DNA from: DATLXH01 sp035576005
GTDB lineage: Bacteria > Acidobacteriota > Thermoanaerobaculia > Gp7-AA8
Direction: 5' to 3'
Length of the DNA: 26,202 nt
NCBI GenBank assembly: GCA_035576005.1
Contig: DATLXH010000001.1
Location: forward strand, 1 to 26,202
Shown here: in pieces, positions 1 through 8,376 of the stretch
How the letters are laid out: each line of letters starts with the position of its first letter
How positions within the stretch are numbered: the first letter of the stretch is position 1
Notes under the pieces: generated by a model
Told to the model about the DNA's origin: nothing
Database searches by the model: none
What the model saw: only the letters and a program-made list of their open reading frames with translations
Made by a program: the position numbers and the translations under genes

Positions 1-260
1 GGCGTGCGTCCGGTACCCTGTCCCTGACCGAGAAGATTGTCGTCGGCCATCGCTTTGGACGAGGGTTCATGCCGGGATGCAGAATTCCTGATGCGAATGT
101 CTGGGTGCCGGACGCAGGCCCTGCGTCCCTACACCCGCCCCCGTTGCTCTCGACACAGTGTCAAATGCGGGTTAGCGAACTGTGTTCAGGTGATCGTGGC
201 CGACCAGTTCGCGGGACTGAACCACTGAAGGGTGGGATCTGCAGCGATTCTACCGAAAGC
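1..260. other. Gene-poor left end with one hairpin
   Basis: No convincing gene is seen here; the open frames have no ribosome binding site and no recognisable product. A perfect 8-bp stem with a 3-nt loop (GGACGCAG-GCC-CTGCGTCC) lies at 110-128 and has no T-tract on either strand, so it is not a classical terminator. AAATGCGGGTTA at 163-174 matches the end motif of the palindromic elements at 16075-16256 and 18461-18483. Confidence 0.5.
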
Positions 261-479
261 TCACAGTTTCTCGCCGGCACCGGACTCGACGGCGGCATTT
301 GCACCCTTGAAGCCGAGCTTCGAATGCATTCCGTCGCAGAAGGGCTTCATGGTCGAGCCGCCGCAGCGGCAGAGAGCCCTTTTCTTTGCCTCGATGACGT
401 TACCGCCTGCGTCAACGAGGGTGAACTCTCCTTCAACGATGAACGGTCCGTTCTCGCTGACCTTGATTGTGACACTCAT
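261..479 (-). CDS. CDGSH-type iron-sulfur protein
   Basis: A 72-residue protein whose core (residues 37-52) is C-R-C-G-G-S-x-x-x-P-F-C-D-G-x-H. This is the three-Cys/one-His signature of CDGSH (mitoNEET-like) proteins, which bind a [2Fe-2S] cluster. It has no signal peptide or membrane segment, so it should be cytoplasmic. The start is supported by GGAGG six bases upstream of the ATG (minus strand, around 486-490). It lies 54 bp downstream of the DUF4845-like gene in the same direction and may be co-transcribed with it. Bacterial members are generally linked to redox or iron-sulfur roles; the exact substrate here is unknown. Confidence 0.9.
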   Translation of the reverse strand: MSVTIKVSENGPFIVEGEFTLVDAGGNVIEAKKRALCRCGGSTMKPFCDGMHSKLGFKGANAAVESGAGEKL

Positions 480-533
480 GCTTGCCTCCTCAGACTGGGT
501 TAGCGAGCTAAGGGTAGCCTCGAGAAGCGCGAC

Positions 534-896
534 TCAGAAGATGGGATTCTCGGCGGTGTTCTTGAGATTCCAGTTGTATGTGTAACCGGGGAACTCGATC
601 GGCACGGTGTAGTTCGCCTCGATCTTAATGTTGTCGCCAGTCCGCTTGATCACGAGATTCTTGTCGTTCAGCGGCAGTTCCAGCTCTGTGGCCTTCCGCA
701 TGATCGTCTTTCGAATGACCTGATCCTTGTGCGTCCCGGCAGAGCGGGCCTCGTCGACGATTACTTGCCGGAGCTCTGCAGCTTTCACCTTGATGGGTAT
801 CATCTTGTAGGCAACCATAACGCTGCCTACCAGCATGATCACGCCGAAAAGGCAGCCCACCTTCCCCTCTCCCCGCTCACCCCTTCTCTGCTGCAT
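534..896 (-). CDS. Small membrane-anchored protein, DUF4845-like
   Basis: 120 residues with a basic N-terminus (MQQRRGERGEGK), one membrane segment at about 13-33, and then a soluble domain of about 85 residues presumably outside the membrane. The overall plan (one N-terminal helix, a helix rich in Arg/Glu, then a beta-rich tail ending in an aromatic stretch GYTYNWN) resembles the DUF4845 family. In many proteobacteria such genes sit next to lepB, and here signal peptidase I is the neighbouring gene upstream on the same strand, which supports the assignment. GGAGGA lies 6 bases before the ATG. The function is unknown. The family call is from memory of the pattern, not a search. Confidence 0.7.
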   Translation of the reverse strand: MQQRRGERGEGKVGCLFGVIMLVGSVMVAYKMIPIKVKAAELRQVIVDEARSAGTHKDQVIRKTIMRKATELELPLNDKNLVIKRTGDNIKIEANYTVPIEFPGYTYNWNLKNTAENPIF

Positions 897-917
897 ATGC
901 GTCCTCCAGAATGGATC

Positions 918-946
918 AGGTTAGGAAGTCTGGCAGTCGAAGTCAA
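918..946 (-). promoter_or_regulatory. Possible sigma-70 promoter for the DUF4845-like/CDGSH pair
   Basis: On the minus strand, TTGACT (941-946) and TAACCT (918-923) are separated by 17 bp, about 20 bp ahead of the ATG at 896. The -35 matches 5 of 6 consensus bases but the -10 is weak, so this is tentative. Confidence 0.35.
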
Positions 947-1024
947 ATTCGGGCTGCGTTCGGACCGCATCCGCATGTAGGACAAGGCACTCCCGTCGGT
1001 TGCGCGCCACTGATGTCTGTCGCG

Positions 1025-1630
1025 CTAATGGATGGGGCGGAATATGCGGTGCCACTGAATCCGGGAGGGAGTTTGAGGAGATCGGTCGGCCTGCTGACTC
1101 TCCGCCCTGGCGACCGGCCGTTGATTAAGACGAGTGTCGGACCAGAAGATCATGCGTGCCCGACCCATCAGTGCATCGCGTGAGACCGTGCCCCATGCTC
1201 TGCTATCCACCGAGTCGTTTCTCGAATCGCCCATGACGAAGTACGTATCGGGCGCGAGGAGCACTGGTGTGATGGTTCCAGAGCTTGTCCCCTTCGCGAG
1301 GTACGGTTCCTCGAGAATCCGGCCATTGATGAGAACGCGTCCCCGCACCTCGATCAGGTCGCCCGGAACCGCGATGACTCGCTTGACGAGCGGCTCGCCG
1401 TTCATGGGTGAGCGGAAGACGACTACATCGCCGCGTACCGGAGCGCTTCTCTCATCTGAGAACGAGAGCGGAGTGACCAGGATGTGATCGCCAGGGGCGA
1501 GAGCGGGCATCATCGACGCTGAGGGGATCGCGAACGCCTGGACAGCCGTGTGCCGAAGCGCGATTGCCATGAGCGCGGCGACCACAAACGGCTGAATCAA
1601 GGAGCGGGCGAATGATTTTTCTTTCCGCAT
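1025..1630 (-). CDS. lepB: Signal peptidase I
   Basis: Inner-membrane serine protease that removes signal peptides from exported proteins. The catalytic Ser lies in IPSASMMPAL (residue 39 of the 201-residue form), the general-base Lys in LVKRVIAVPGD (residue 83), and the C-terminal signature MGDSRNDSVDSRAWG follows. One membrane helix covers about residues 12-28, ahead of the active-site Ser. The open frame extends upstream to 1810, but that would add 60 residues of low-complexity sequence and overlap the cyclase gene. The ATG at 1630, with AGAAGG just before it, fits the family's usual N-terminus. The 121-bp gap to the cyclase gene could allow co-transcription. All catalytic residues are intact. 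Confidence 0.93.
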   Translation of the reverse strand: MRKEKSFARSLIQPFVVAALMAIALRHTAVQAFAIPSASMMPALAPGDHILVTPLSFSDERSAPVRGDVVVFRSPMNGEPLVKRVIAVPGDLIEVRGRVLINGRILEEPYLAKGTSSGTITPVLLAPDTYFVMGDSRNDSVDSRAWGTVSRDALMGRARMIFWSDTRLNQRPVARAESQQADRSPQTPSRIQWHRIFRPIH

Positions 1631-1751
1631 ACCTTCTATAGAACGCGTGAGAGGGTGAACAGGTTCCGCGAAAGCTGACAGAAAGGAAAGGATCGGACTT
1701 TTGCTGGAGGGGAGGGGAGGTGGCGCTCCGTCGTATTCATTCAGCGTCGGC

Positions 1752-3422
1752 TTATGTCGTTCGCGTAGCGAGAAGGGGATCGGTGACCGTGGTTGTCGTC
1801 GTTGGCGCATCGAGGACCGCGTAGACGGGCATCTTCTGTTGAAGACCTTTGAGGGGGAATTCTCCGAGGGATTCAGTCAGGAACGCTCCCTTCACTTTGT
1901 CGAACGTGTTCTGCGAGATCACCAGCTGACCCGGTTTCGCGACTCCGCTCTCGAGCCGTGAGGCGATGTTGACCGAGCTCCCCAGGACCGTGTAATCGAC
2001 CCGCTTCTCAGTGCCCACATTCCCGACGACAGCGAGACCGCTATTGATTCCGACGCGGATTTTTACTACCGGTTGGCCCTCGAGCTCTCGCCGCGCATTC
2101 CAGTCGCCAACCAGTTTTCTCATCATCAGCCCCGCATTGACTGCGCGGGCGGCGTGATCCTCCTGGTGAATCGGAGCGCCGAAGAAGGCCATCACGGCGT
2201 CGCCGATGAACTTATCCAATGTGCCGCCGAACGCGAAGATCGATTCCACCGCACAGGAAAAGAAGTGAGAGAGAAACTCGGACACTTCCTCCGGTTTCTT
2301 AGTCTCCGAGATCGTGGTGAATCCTGAAATATCGGCAAAGAGTATGGTCACCTCTGCTGTCTTGATCTCAGTCTCGGATGTGATGCCTTTGACTTCCGAT
2401 GCGATCCCTTTGACGATCTCGTCGATCACGCCCGGAGAGTGATACCGCTCCAGCTTTCCGCGAATCCTCCGCTCATGCTCGATCTTTTCGGCGAGCTGGG
2501 CCCGCTCGATCGCGACGGCCGCGAAATTCGCCAGGGCGGTCAGCAGGTCGAGATCTTCTTCGGTAAAGCGTCCGATATGAATCGGAGAGTCGACCTGGAT
2601 TGCGCCGATCACACGGGTGCGGTTCCACAGAGGGACACACATCGCGGAGCGGATGCCGTGGATCGCGATCGATTTGCCGCCGAGGAGCCGGGCGTCTTCC
2701 AGAGCATTCGAGGTCAGCAGGGATACCTGTTGCTCGGTGACCATGTTGAGGATCGTTCGGGAGATCGGAATGTCTTCCTCGTTCGAGCCTTCGATGAACT
2801 TCGTGAGTTTCGGGACAGGGTTCCCGTCATCGTCGAGAAGAATCAGAAGGCCCCTCTCGACAGGCAGATATTTGAAGATGATGTCCATGACCGTATTGAG
2901 CACGGAGTTGAGCTCTTCGGACTGGAGCAGAACCTTGGCCACCTGGACCAGAACCGCGAAGATCTTCTCGCGCGACACAGCGACTGTCGGCGACATCGTC
3001 GGCCGCGCTTCTTTGCCGCTCGCCTGGGCCACGTCGCCAAGATCGAGACCAAACTCCGAGTTGAAGTCCGAGATCCTGCGGATGACCGTGCCCGACGGGT
3101 TGTCGAACATCGAATCGGCATCGAAGTCGACGGCGGGAAGTGCCTTGGCTTCGACCAGGACGGAGCCGACATGAATTTTGTCGCCGGCAACGAACTGCGA
3201 TTCGCTGATGAGCGAACCGTTGAGCTTGATGCCGTTGGTGGACTTGAGGTCGACCACCCACCAGGCTTCGCCGCGCTTTTCGAGCTTGCCATGCCGCCGC
3301 GAAACGGACGGGTGGTTGAGGACAAGATCGTTGCCTTCGGTGCGACCGATGGTTAGGTCTTCCTGGAGGTCAAAGACGCGCGGGACGCCTACGTCGAGGT
3401 AATGGAGTTGTAGCTGGTCCAT
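1752..3422 (-). CDS. FHA-GAF-class III adenylate cyclase
   Basis: 556 residues with three domains. An FHA phospho-threonine reader covers about 20-90 (GR at 26-27, SRRH 41-44, STNG 61-64). A GAF sensor covers about 160-310. A linker (RYHSPGVIDEI) leads to a class III cyclase domain at about 355-540. Metal-binding Asp364 (LFADISGFT) and Asp408 (KFIGDAVMAFFG) are present, as are Lys404 for adenine recognition and the transition-state pair Asn485/Arg489. Thr478 occupies the second purine-recognition site, as in class IIIb enzymes. No membrane segment is seen, so it should be a soluble ATP-to-cAMP cyclase gated by a phosphoprotein and a small ligand. It diverges from the phosphatase-kinase cluster, whose kinases are natural candidates to make its FHA ligand (inference). 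The ATG has no clear Shine-Dalgarno. Confidence 0.92.
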   Translation of the reverse strand: MDQLQLHYLDVGVPRVFDLQEDLTIGRTEGNDLVLNHPSVSRRHGKLEKRGEAWWVVDLKSTNGIKLNGSLISESQFVAGDKIHVGSVLVEAKALPAVDFDADSMFDNPSGTVIRRISDFNSEFGLDLGDVAQASGKEARPTMSPTVAVSREKIFAVLVQVAKVLLQSEELNSVLNTVMDIIFKYLPVERGLLILLDDDGNPVPKLTKFIEGSNEEDIPISRTILNMVTEQQVSLLTSNALEDARLLGGKSIAIHGIRSAMCVPLWNRTRVIGAIQVDSPIHIGRFTEEDLDLLTALANFAAVAIERAQLAEKIEHERRIRGKLERYHSPGVIDEIVKGIASEVKGITSETEIKTAEVTILFADISGFTTISETKKPEEVSEFLSHFFSCAVESIFAFGGTLDKFIGDAVMAFFGAPIHQEDHAARAVNAGLMMRKLVGDWNARRELEGQPVVKIRVGINSGLAVVGNVGTEKRVDYTVLGSSVNIASRLESGVAKPGQLVISQNTFDKVKGAFLTESLGEFPLKGLQQKMPVYAVLDAPTTTTTVTDPLLATRTT

Positions 3423-3434
3423 GGGCCGGCGGCG

Positions 3435-3440
3435 ATTATA
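3435..3440 (-). promoter_or_regulatory. -10 hexamer for the cyclase gene
   Basis: A perfect TATAAT reads on the minus strand 12 bp before the cyclase ATG at 3422. No good -35 hexamer is seen at 16-18 bp. A start about 7 bp downstream of the hexamer would leave a 5' leader of only a few bases, consistent with near-leaderless translation and with the lack of a Shine-Dalgarno. Confidence 0.5.
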
Positions 3441-3590
3441 CGACGCGAGTCACGGACGCCTCGCGCGAAAGAACGGCAGGGTTCCACAGCGGTGGGGTGT
3501 CAATGAAAAAAGGGACCTGGCTGCTCTGCTTGGATTTGTCCCGTCAGGAGTTGAGCGTGAGAATTGCGCGGCTGCGCTGGCCTGATTCTG

Positions 3591-3596
3591 TATAAT
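3591..3596 (+). promoter_or_regulatory. -10 hexamer for the PP2C-kinase cluster
   Basis: A perfect TATAAT on the plus strand lies 24 bp before the first possible start of the phosphatase gene (TTG 3620). The expected transcription start is near 3603. No consensus -35 sits at normal spacing (TTGCGC at 3564-3569 is 21 bp away), so an activator or another sigma factor may be involved. Confidence 0.5.
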
Positions 3597-3619
3597 GTTC
3601 AACCGTTCTCCAATACGAT

Positions 3620-4783
3620 TTGACTCACCCACCGCCACCAATGATGGATCCTGCCGCGGCACAAGATGCCGCTTCCGGCCACCCACGGGCGCTCTCCGTA
3701 AATATCGCTCAACAAAGCGATGTGGGACTGGTCCGCTCCGAGAACCAGGACTTCGCGATCGTGAATACGGTCGAAGAGGCTTCGGGGAATCGGGCAAAAG
3801 GTCGGCTGATGGTCGTTGCTGACGGCATGGGAGGGCACCGTGGTGGGGCGACCGCATCGAAGATGGCCGCTACGATCGTGAAGGCTGAGTATCTTGCCAG
3901 CACCGCGCCCAACCCGGGCGATGCTTTGAAGGCCGCTCTCGAGACCGCCAACGCCAGAATTTTCGATGAGGCCCAGAAAAACCAGGAGCTGCGAGGGATG
4001 GGCACGACCTGTTCGTGCCTGGCGGTCATCGGGAACAGCGCCTTCATCGCTCACGTCGGCGATTCGCGAATCTACCTGCTCCGCTCCGGTGAGATCCGGC
4101 AGATCACAGACGATCACTCGCTGGTTGCCTCGATGGTGCGAGAGGGCCTGCTCTCGGCGAAAGAAGCCGAAACTCACCCGCGGCGTAACGTGTTACAGCG
4201 TTCGATGGGGGTTAGCGAGCAGGTTGAGGTTGATACGCTCTCACTTGAGGTTCAGCCGGGAGACAAGTTCATCCTCTGCAGTGACGGGTTGCACGGGGTG
4301 GTGAAGATGGCCGAGCTCGGCGAAGTGGCCGGCGGCGTTCCCGCTGATGCGGCCAAGGAGTTCGTCCGGCGTACGCTCGACCGAGGCGCTCCTGACAACG
4401 TTACCGTCGTGATCGCCGAGATCGGTACTGACAGGAACGAAGTGGCGGTGGGTCACGCCGCCCTGGCAGGCGAGAGCGCGGCCGTTACCGTTCCAATCGA
4501 GTTCGGAGACGATACGGTCCGGGGCACGTCGCTGACAGCTCCACCCGCGGAGATTTCTCAGCCGATTGAGCAGACAGCTGACTCGATGTCGATGGACGAG
4601 CCCTCTGGAGAGGCCGCGGCCGTCTCACCCGAAAGAGCCACCGCGGTACGCAGCTCCGCCGGCACTCTGGTCACGTGGGTCGTCGTCGTCCTGCTTGCGA
4701 TCGGTGCCGGCACAGCTCTTTACTTCTGGTCAGGCTCCGCTCCCGCGGCTGCAGGCAGCGGGCAAGGACGGTCCAACCGTTAG
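3620..4783 (+). CDS. PP2C-type Ser/Thr phosphatase with C-terminal membrane anchor
   Basis: Metal-dependent phosphatase that would remove phosphate from Ser/Thr residues written by the kinases of the same cluster. Family motifs appear in order: RSENQD (39-44), VADGMGGHRGG (66-76), MGTT (127-130), HVGDSR (145-150), CSDGLHG (220-226) and DNVTVV (259-264). The metal ligands Asp44, Asp68, Asp222 and Asp259 are present. A Ser/Thr/Pro-rich linker of about 75 residues follows, then a single membrane helix at about 349-369 and a short tail, so the catalytic domain should face the cytoplasm. The first usable codon is TTG 3620; ATG at 3641 or 3644 is equally possible, and none has a Shine-Dalgarno. It is the first gene of the plus-strand run; the next gene starts 24 bp after the stop. 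Confidence 0.92.
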   Translation: MTHPPPPMMDPAAAQDAASGHPRALSVNIAQQSDVGLVRSENQDFAIVNTVEEASGNRAKGRLMVVADGMGGHRGGATASKMAATIVKAEYLASTAPNPGDALKAALETANARIFDEAQKNQELRGMGTTCSCLAVIGNSAFIAHVGDSRIYLLRSGEIRQITDDHSLVASMVREGLLSAKEAETHPRRNVLQRSMGVSEQVEVDTLSLEVQPGDKFILCSDGLHGVVKMAELGEVAGGVPADAAKEFVRRTLDRGAPDNVTVVIAEIGTDRNEVAVGHAALAGESAAVTVPIEFGDDTVRGTSLTAPPAEISQPIEQTADSMSMDEPSGEAAAVSPERATAVRSSAGTLVTWVVVVLLAIGAGTALYFWSGSAPAAAGSGQGRSNR

Positions 4784-4807
4784 CAGGCCAGGACTTTCAA
4801 AACGACC

Positions 4808-6478
4808 ATGGGTGCTCCATACACGAAGTCTAACGTTCCACAGCTGCTGATTCTGATCGCGTCAGTCGCCCTTTCCTCCTGCAGCCGTCGATCGAAGTCG
4901 ATCGATGCCGTTCAAGCGCTGGCATACAGCGTCAAACCGACGGTCACCCGGGTGCGTGCTGTAGCGACTGCCGACTTTCTCTACAACGGACGTCAGCTGG
5001 CGGCGGTGACTGCCGCGTTGCGGAAAAGCGGGTTTCCGGTCGATGCGTCTGGCGAGACAGGGAGCGAGCTTCGTGTCGAGACCGGCTCGGGTGGATCAGG
5101 AAGCGGGTTCATTTTCCACCCGGACGGCTACATCCTGACGAGCGGACACGTGGTCGAGCCGACCAGAAATCGTGACTTCCTCAACAACCAGCTGCTCCAT
5201 AACGGAGCGATCGCAGCGCTGGTCCAGCACTACCCCGTGGACGTGTTGAGGACGCTTCATCGCAGCGATGAGCTCCCTCGCTATATCCAGATCCTCTCTC
5301 GAGGAGCCACGCTGGCAGATCTGAAGGTGGTGGAGGAAGTCGAGCTCTCGAACGGCGAAACCTCGCCGTTCCGAGTTCAGGCCTTCAGCCCGTCGCTCGT
5401 CAAGAACGGGAGCGACCTGGCGGTGTTGAAAATCCAGCGCTCCGATCTTCCCGTTCTGCGGCTCGGGAGCTCTGAGAGCGTGCATGTCGGCGATCCGGTC
5501 TGGTCCATCGGATATCCGGCCGTTGCAAGCAGTAGCGACGAGGTCATCGGAGGCTGGCTCTCCCGCGACAGTGATCTCGAGGCCACGTTCAACAACGGAA
5601 CGATCACATCGATCAAGCGTGACGTCACAAAGGCGCCTGTTTTCCAGACGAATCTTGCAATCTATCCGGGTAACTCCGGCGGTCCGGTCGTCAATCTCGA
5701 TGGAGAGGTGATCGGCATCGCCACCTGGGGACACCGCAATGCAGACCAGATCAAATTCCTCGTGCCGATCGACATAGCCAGAGACCTTCTTGGCCGGAAT
5801 CGTGTCACCTACAACGTTGAAGGAAAGTTCAACAGGCTGTTTCGGGCGGGCCTCGACGCTGCCAGGCAGGGTGACTGGAAGGTTGCGGAAAAGAGTGTCG
5901 CTGCGGCCGGTCTGCTGTTCAGGAACTCACCCGATCTGATCCGTTTTGCGAGCGATATCGAGCGTGCAAGAAAAAATGACCGGAGTAGCGCGGCACCAGC
6001 CTACGCGCGAGCCGTAGCACTCATCGTTGCAATCATGGCCCTCGGTGTGTCGCTGATGTTCGCGCGCAGGGGCTTGCCACTGTTCCGCGGAGGGGTCCTC
6101 GCTGCGGGTCTCGACTATCAGTCAGGCGCTGCATCGAACGCGGCCAACCCTGCGCCGGCAATCCGGCATTCCGGACTGGCTATGGGAAGATTCACGTTCC
6201 TCAATGGCGTCCGCGCCGGTGAGAAGCTGGGGCTGGGCGGCTCGGGAATACGGATAGGTCGCGAATCGACAGTATGTGAGATTGTTCTCGAGAATCCGAA
6301 AATCTCCCGACTGCATGCGGAGGTTGTTTCGCTCGATGGCAAGGTGCTGCTCATTGATCGCAATTCATCGAACGGTACATTCGTGAATGATAAGAAGATC
6401 GATCGTCACTTCCTGGTCGACGGCGACATTATTTACTTCGGTGGCCGAAGCGCGGTCGCTGTGGCGTTTCATGCGTGA
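4808..6478 (+). CDS. Trypsin-like (HtrA/DegP-type) lipoprotein protease with trans-membrane FHA tail
   Basis: 556 residues. The N-terminus is a lipoprotein signal (LLILIASVALSSC, Cys25 in an L-S-S-C lipobox). A serine protease domain covers about 40-330 with the triad His114 (LTSGHVVEP), Asp203 (NGSDLAVLKI) and Ser290 (PGNSGGPVV). There is an unusually large insertion of about 90 residues between His and Asp, and no PDZ domain follows. A second membrane helix (about 402-418) leads to a C-terminal FHA domain (about 475-548; GR 484-485, SRLH 500-503, SSNGTFVN 520-527). The predicted topology puts the protease in the periplasm and the phospho-peptide reader in the cytoplasm. The next gene overlaps it by four bases (GTGA). 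The role is inferred to be an envelope protease controlled by, or reporting to, the kinase pathway. Confidence 0.88.
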   Translation: MGAPYTKSNVPQLLILIASVALSSCSRRSKSIDAVQALAYSVKPTVTRVRAVATADFLYNGRQLAAVTAALRKSGFPVDASGETGSELRVETGSGGSGSGFIFHPDGYILTSGHVVEPTRNRDFLNNQLLHNGAIAALVQHYPVDVLRTLHRSDELPRYIQILSRGATLADLKVVEEVELSNGETSPFRVQAFSPSLVKNGSDLAVLKIQRSDLPVLRLGSSESVHVGDPVWSIGYPAVASSSDEVIGGWLSRDSDLEATFNNGTITSIKRDVTKAPVFQTNLAIYPGNSGGPVVNLDGEVIGIATWGHRNADQIKFLVPIDIARDLLGRNRVTYNVEGKFNRLFRAGLDAARQGDWKVAEKSVAAAGLLFRNSPDLIRFASDIERARKNDRSSAAPAYARAVALIVAIMALGVSLMFARRGLPLFRGGVLAAGLDYQSGAASNAANPAPAIRHSGLAMGRFTFLNGVRAGEKLGLGGSGIRIGRESTVCEIVLENPKISRLHAEVVSLDGKVLLIDRNSSNGTFVNDKKIDRHFLVDGDIIYFGGRSAVAVAFHA

Positions 6479-7074
6479 GGACTCTGTTGGGCGATAAAAA
6501 CTGCGTTAACGGACATGTGATCGATGAGAGCTGGGACCTGTGTCCCTACTGCCCCGCCGAGCGAGGCAACGCCGGGATGTCGATCGTCCGTCCTTCTGTT
6601 GTAGCAGCGCGACCGACCGAGCAGCGCAGTCGACCCGAAATAGCCGATGCGGCGCCGCGGACCGGCGGTCCGGCGCTGGTCAGTCGCACCACAGCAGTCC
6701 CACGAGTCAACTTTGGCGACTCCTCGAAGAAACGTTACGTCGTTGGCTGGCTGGTGGGGCTCAACGGTCCGACCCGTGGGGAGTCGTTTCCCGTGCGGAT
6801 CGGTCGGAATGTGATTGGACGAGACCCGCGCTCGGACGTGACGGTAGGGGACGATCAGGTCTCTTCCCACCACGCGGATCTGATCTTCAGGCTCGACGAG
6901 AAACGCTACATCCTCATGGATCACAACTCCACGAACGGTACGTTCGTCAACGAGCAGGAGATCGAGCCTCGGAAAGATCTCTCTCGCCTGGACGTCGTGA
7001 GGCTCGGTACGCAGAAGTTTCTTTTTATCCCGCTCGAAGGATTCAGCTGGGAAGATGAAGGGCACTCGCGATGA
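6475..7074 (+). CDS. Zinc-ribbon and FHA domain adaptor protein
   Basis: 199 residues starting at GTG 6475, inside the stop of the protease gene. A short Cys/His knot (Cys10, His14, Cys23, Cys26) resembles a half zinc ribbon. A disordered linker of about 60 residues follows, then an FHA domain (about 95-187) with GR at 115-116, SSHH at 130-133 and NSTNGTFVN at 151-159. There is no catalytic domain, signal or membrane helix, so it is probably a cytoplasmic phospho-threonine adaptor. A similar Cys knot stands at the N-terminus of the kinase at 8377. Its stop overlaps the next kinase start (ATGA), which points to coupled translation and matched amounts. It could act like GarA-type FHA adaptors, but the characteristic N-terminal Thr-Thr switch is not obvious. 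Confidence 0.85.
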   Translation: MRTLLGDKNCVNGHVIDESWDLCPYCPAERGNAGMSIVRPSVVAARPTEQRSRPEIADAAPRTGGPALVSRTTAVPRVNFGDSSKKRYVVGWLVGLNGPTRGESFPVRIGRNVIGRDPRSDVTVGDDQVSSHHADLIFRLDEKRYILMDHNSTNGTFVNEQEIEPRKDLSRLDVVRLGTQKFLFIPLEGFSWEDEGHSR

Positions 7075-8294
7075 TCGGTAGCGTCATAGGGAACTACAGG
7101 GTCGAACGGGAGCTCGGTGAGGGTGGGATGAGCCACGTCTACGTCGGGCGGACCATTGAGAGGACCGAGGCCCTCCCGCAGGGATTTCAGGTCGTTCTCA
7201 AGATCATGTCGGACGAGCTCGCCGGCGAGGTGACAGCGCGCAAGCGTTTCATCAAGGAAGCGGAGATCCTGTCGAAGCTTCGACACCGCTTCATCACGCG
7301 ATTCTATGAGTTCATTCCTCGGGACAATGGCGCCGTTCTCGTCATGGAGCTCGTCGAAGGGCTTCCCGTTGATGCAGTGCTGGCCACGAAAGGGGCGATG
7401 GCCATATCGGACTGCATCGTTGTAACGCAGTGTCTTCTCGAGGCGCTCGTCTATGCGCATGGGAAAGGAATCGTCCACCGCGACATCAAACCAGCAAACC
7501 TCATCCGCGAGAAGTCAGGAATGGTCAAGGTCACCGACTTCGGCATTGCAAAGATTCGCGAAGCCGGGGGGAGCGCGGGTCAGACCGTCCTGACGCGTTC
7601 GGGATTCCTTCTCGGCACGCCGCACTACATGTCCCCCGAGCAGATCCGCGAGCCTAAAGATGCGGGGGCGCCGAGCGATGTCTACTCTACCGGAGTCGTT
7701 CTCTACGAGCTGCTTACAGGGGTCCTGCCATTCAACAGCCGTTCGCTTCCCAAGTTGATCGACGCGGTTTATCGCGGCGAAAAACCTCCGCCGCGCTCCC
7801 TGCGGCCCGAGATTGATGGTGGTCTCGAAGCCATCGTGCTGCGATCGATGCATCACAAGACCGACCAGCGGTACGCAACAGCTCGAGAGTTCTATGAGGC
7901 GCTCGAAGAATACAACTCACGCCCGGTCAGGCCCGCCACACGCATTTCTCCTCCAGAGGTCGTTCCGCCACCCTCTCGCCCGAAGGCCGTTGAGCCCAGC
8001 TGGCATCTGGTGTCGATGAGCGGTGGGGGCGACGAGCGTCACGAGATCAAGGGCGAGAGCATTATGGTCGGACGCGACAGAACCTGTTCGATCGTACTGA
8101 CTCATCCGGCAGTGTCGCGACGCCACGCTCGCATTACCTTGTCTGATCCCGGGTTTCTGCTCGAGGATCTGAAGTCTGCGAACGGCACCTTCGTCAACAA
8201 CGCTCGAGTCGAGAGTAGCCGTCTGAAGGCGGGCGACGTCGTCCGGTTCGGAGCCGATCCCGCGTGCAGCTATGTCGTGAGGGAACGACAGTGA
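7071..8294 (+). CDS. Ser/Thr protein kinase with C-terminal FHA domain
   Basis: 407 residues. The Hanks-type kinase domain (about 9-280) has a glycine loop LGEGGMSHVY (15-24), Lys44 (VVLKIM), HRDIKPAN (136-143, catalytic Asp138), DFG (156-158), an activation segment with Thr/Ser residues (VLTRSGFLLGTPHY), and SPE (188-190) in place of APE. A Pro-rich linker (about 285-308) joins a C-terminal FHA domain (about 311-403; GR 334-335, SRRH 349-352, SANGTFVN 369-376). There is no membrane segment, so the kinase should be soluble. Carrying its own FHA would allow dimerisation through its phosphorylated activation loop or docking on phosphorylated partners. It is coupled to the preceding FHA gene by ATGA, with an 82-bp gap before the second kinase. 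Confidence 0.94.
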   Translation: MIGSVIGNYRVERELGEGGMSHVYVGRTIERTEALPQGFQVVLKIMSDELAGEVTARKRFIKEAEILSKLRHRFITRFYEFIPRDNGAVLVMELVEGLPVDAVLATKGAMAISDCIVVTQCLLEALVYAHGKGIVHRDIKPANLIREKSGMVKVTDFGIAKIREAGGSAGQTVLTRSGFLLGTPHYMSPEQIREPKDAGAPSDVYSTGVVLYELLTGVLPFNSRSLPKLIDAVYRGEKPPPRSLRPEIDGGLEAIVLRSMHHKTDQRYATAREFYEALEEYNSRPVRPATRISPPEVVPPPSRPKAVEPSWHLVSMSGGGDERHEIKGESIMVGRDRTCSIVLTHPAVSRRHARITLSDPGFLLEDLKSANGTFVNNARVESSRLKAGDVVRFGADPACSYVVRERQ

Positions 8295-8376
8295 CGAGGG
8301 CTCCAATGCGGCCAGCGGTCCTGATGAAAATGCGGGTTACCATACGGCCCGCTGTCCAGTTTTCCAAGGAAGCCTG

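Noticed and set aside
1631..1810. 60-residue extension of signal peptidase I
   Set aside because: Low-complexity sequence that overlaps the cyclase gene; ATG 1630 gives the normal protein.
2439..3356. 305-codon plus-strand open frame opposite the cyclase gene
   Set aside because: Antisense shadow of a clear FHA-GAF-cyclase gene; Arg/Asp-rich composition with no recognisable domain and no ribosome binding site.
3450..4177. Minus-strand frames opposite the PP2C gene
   Set aside because: Shadows; the plus strand has all PP2C motifs in order.
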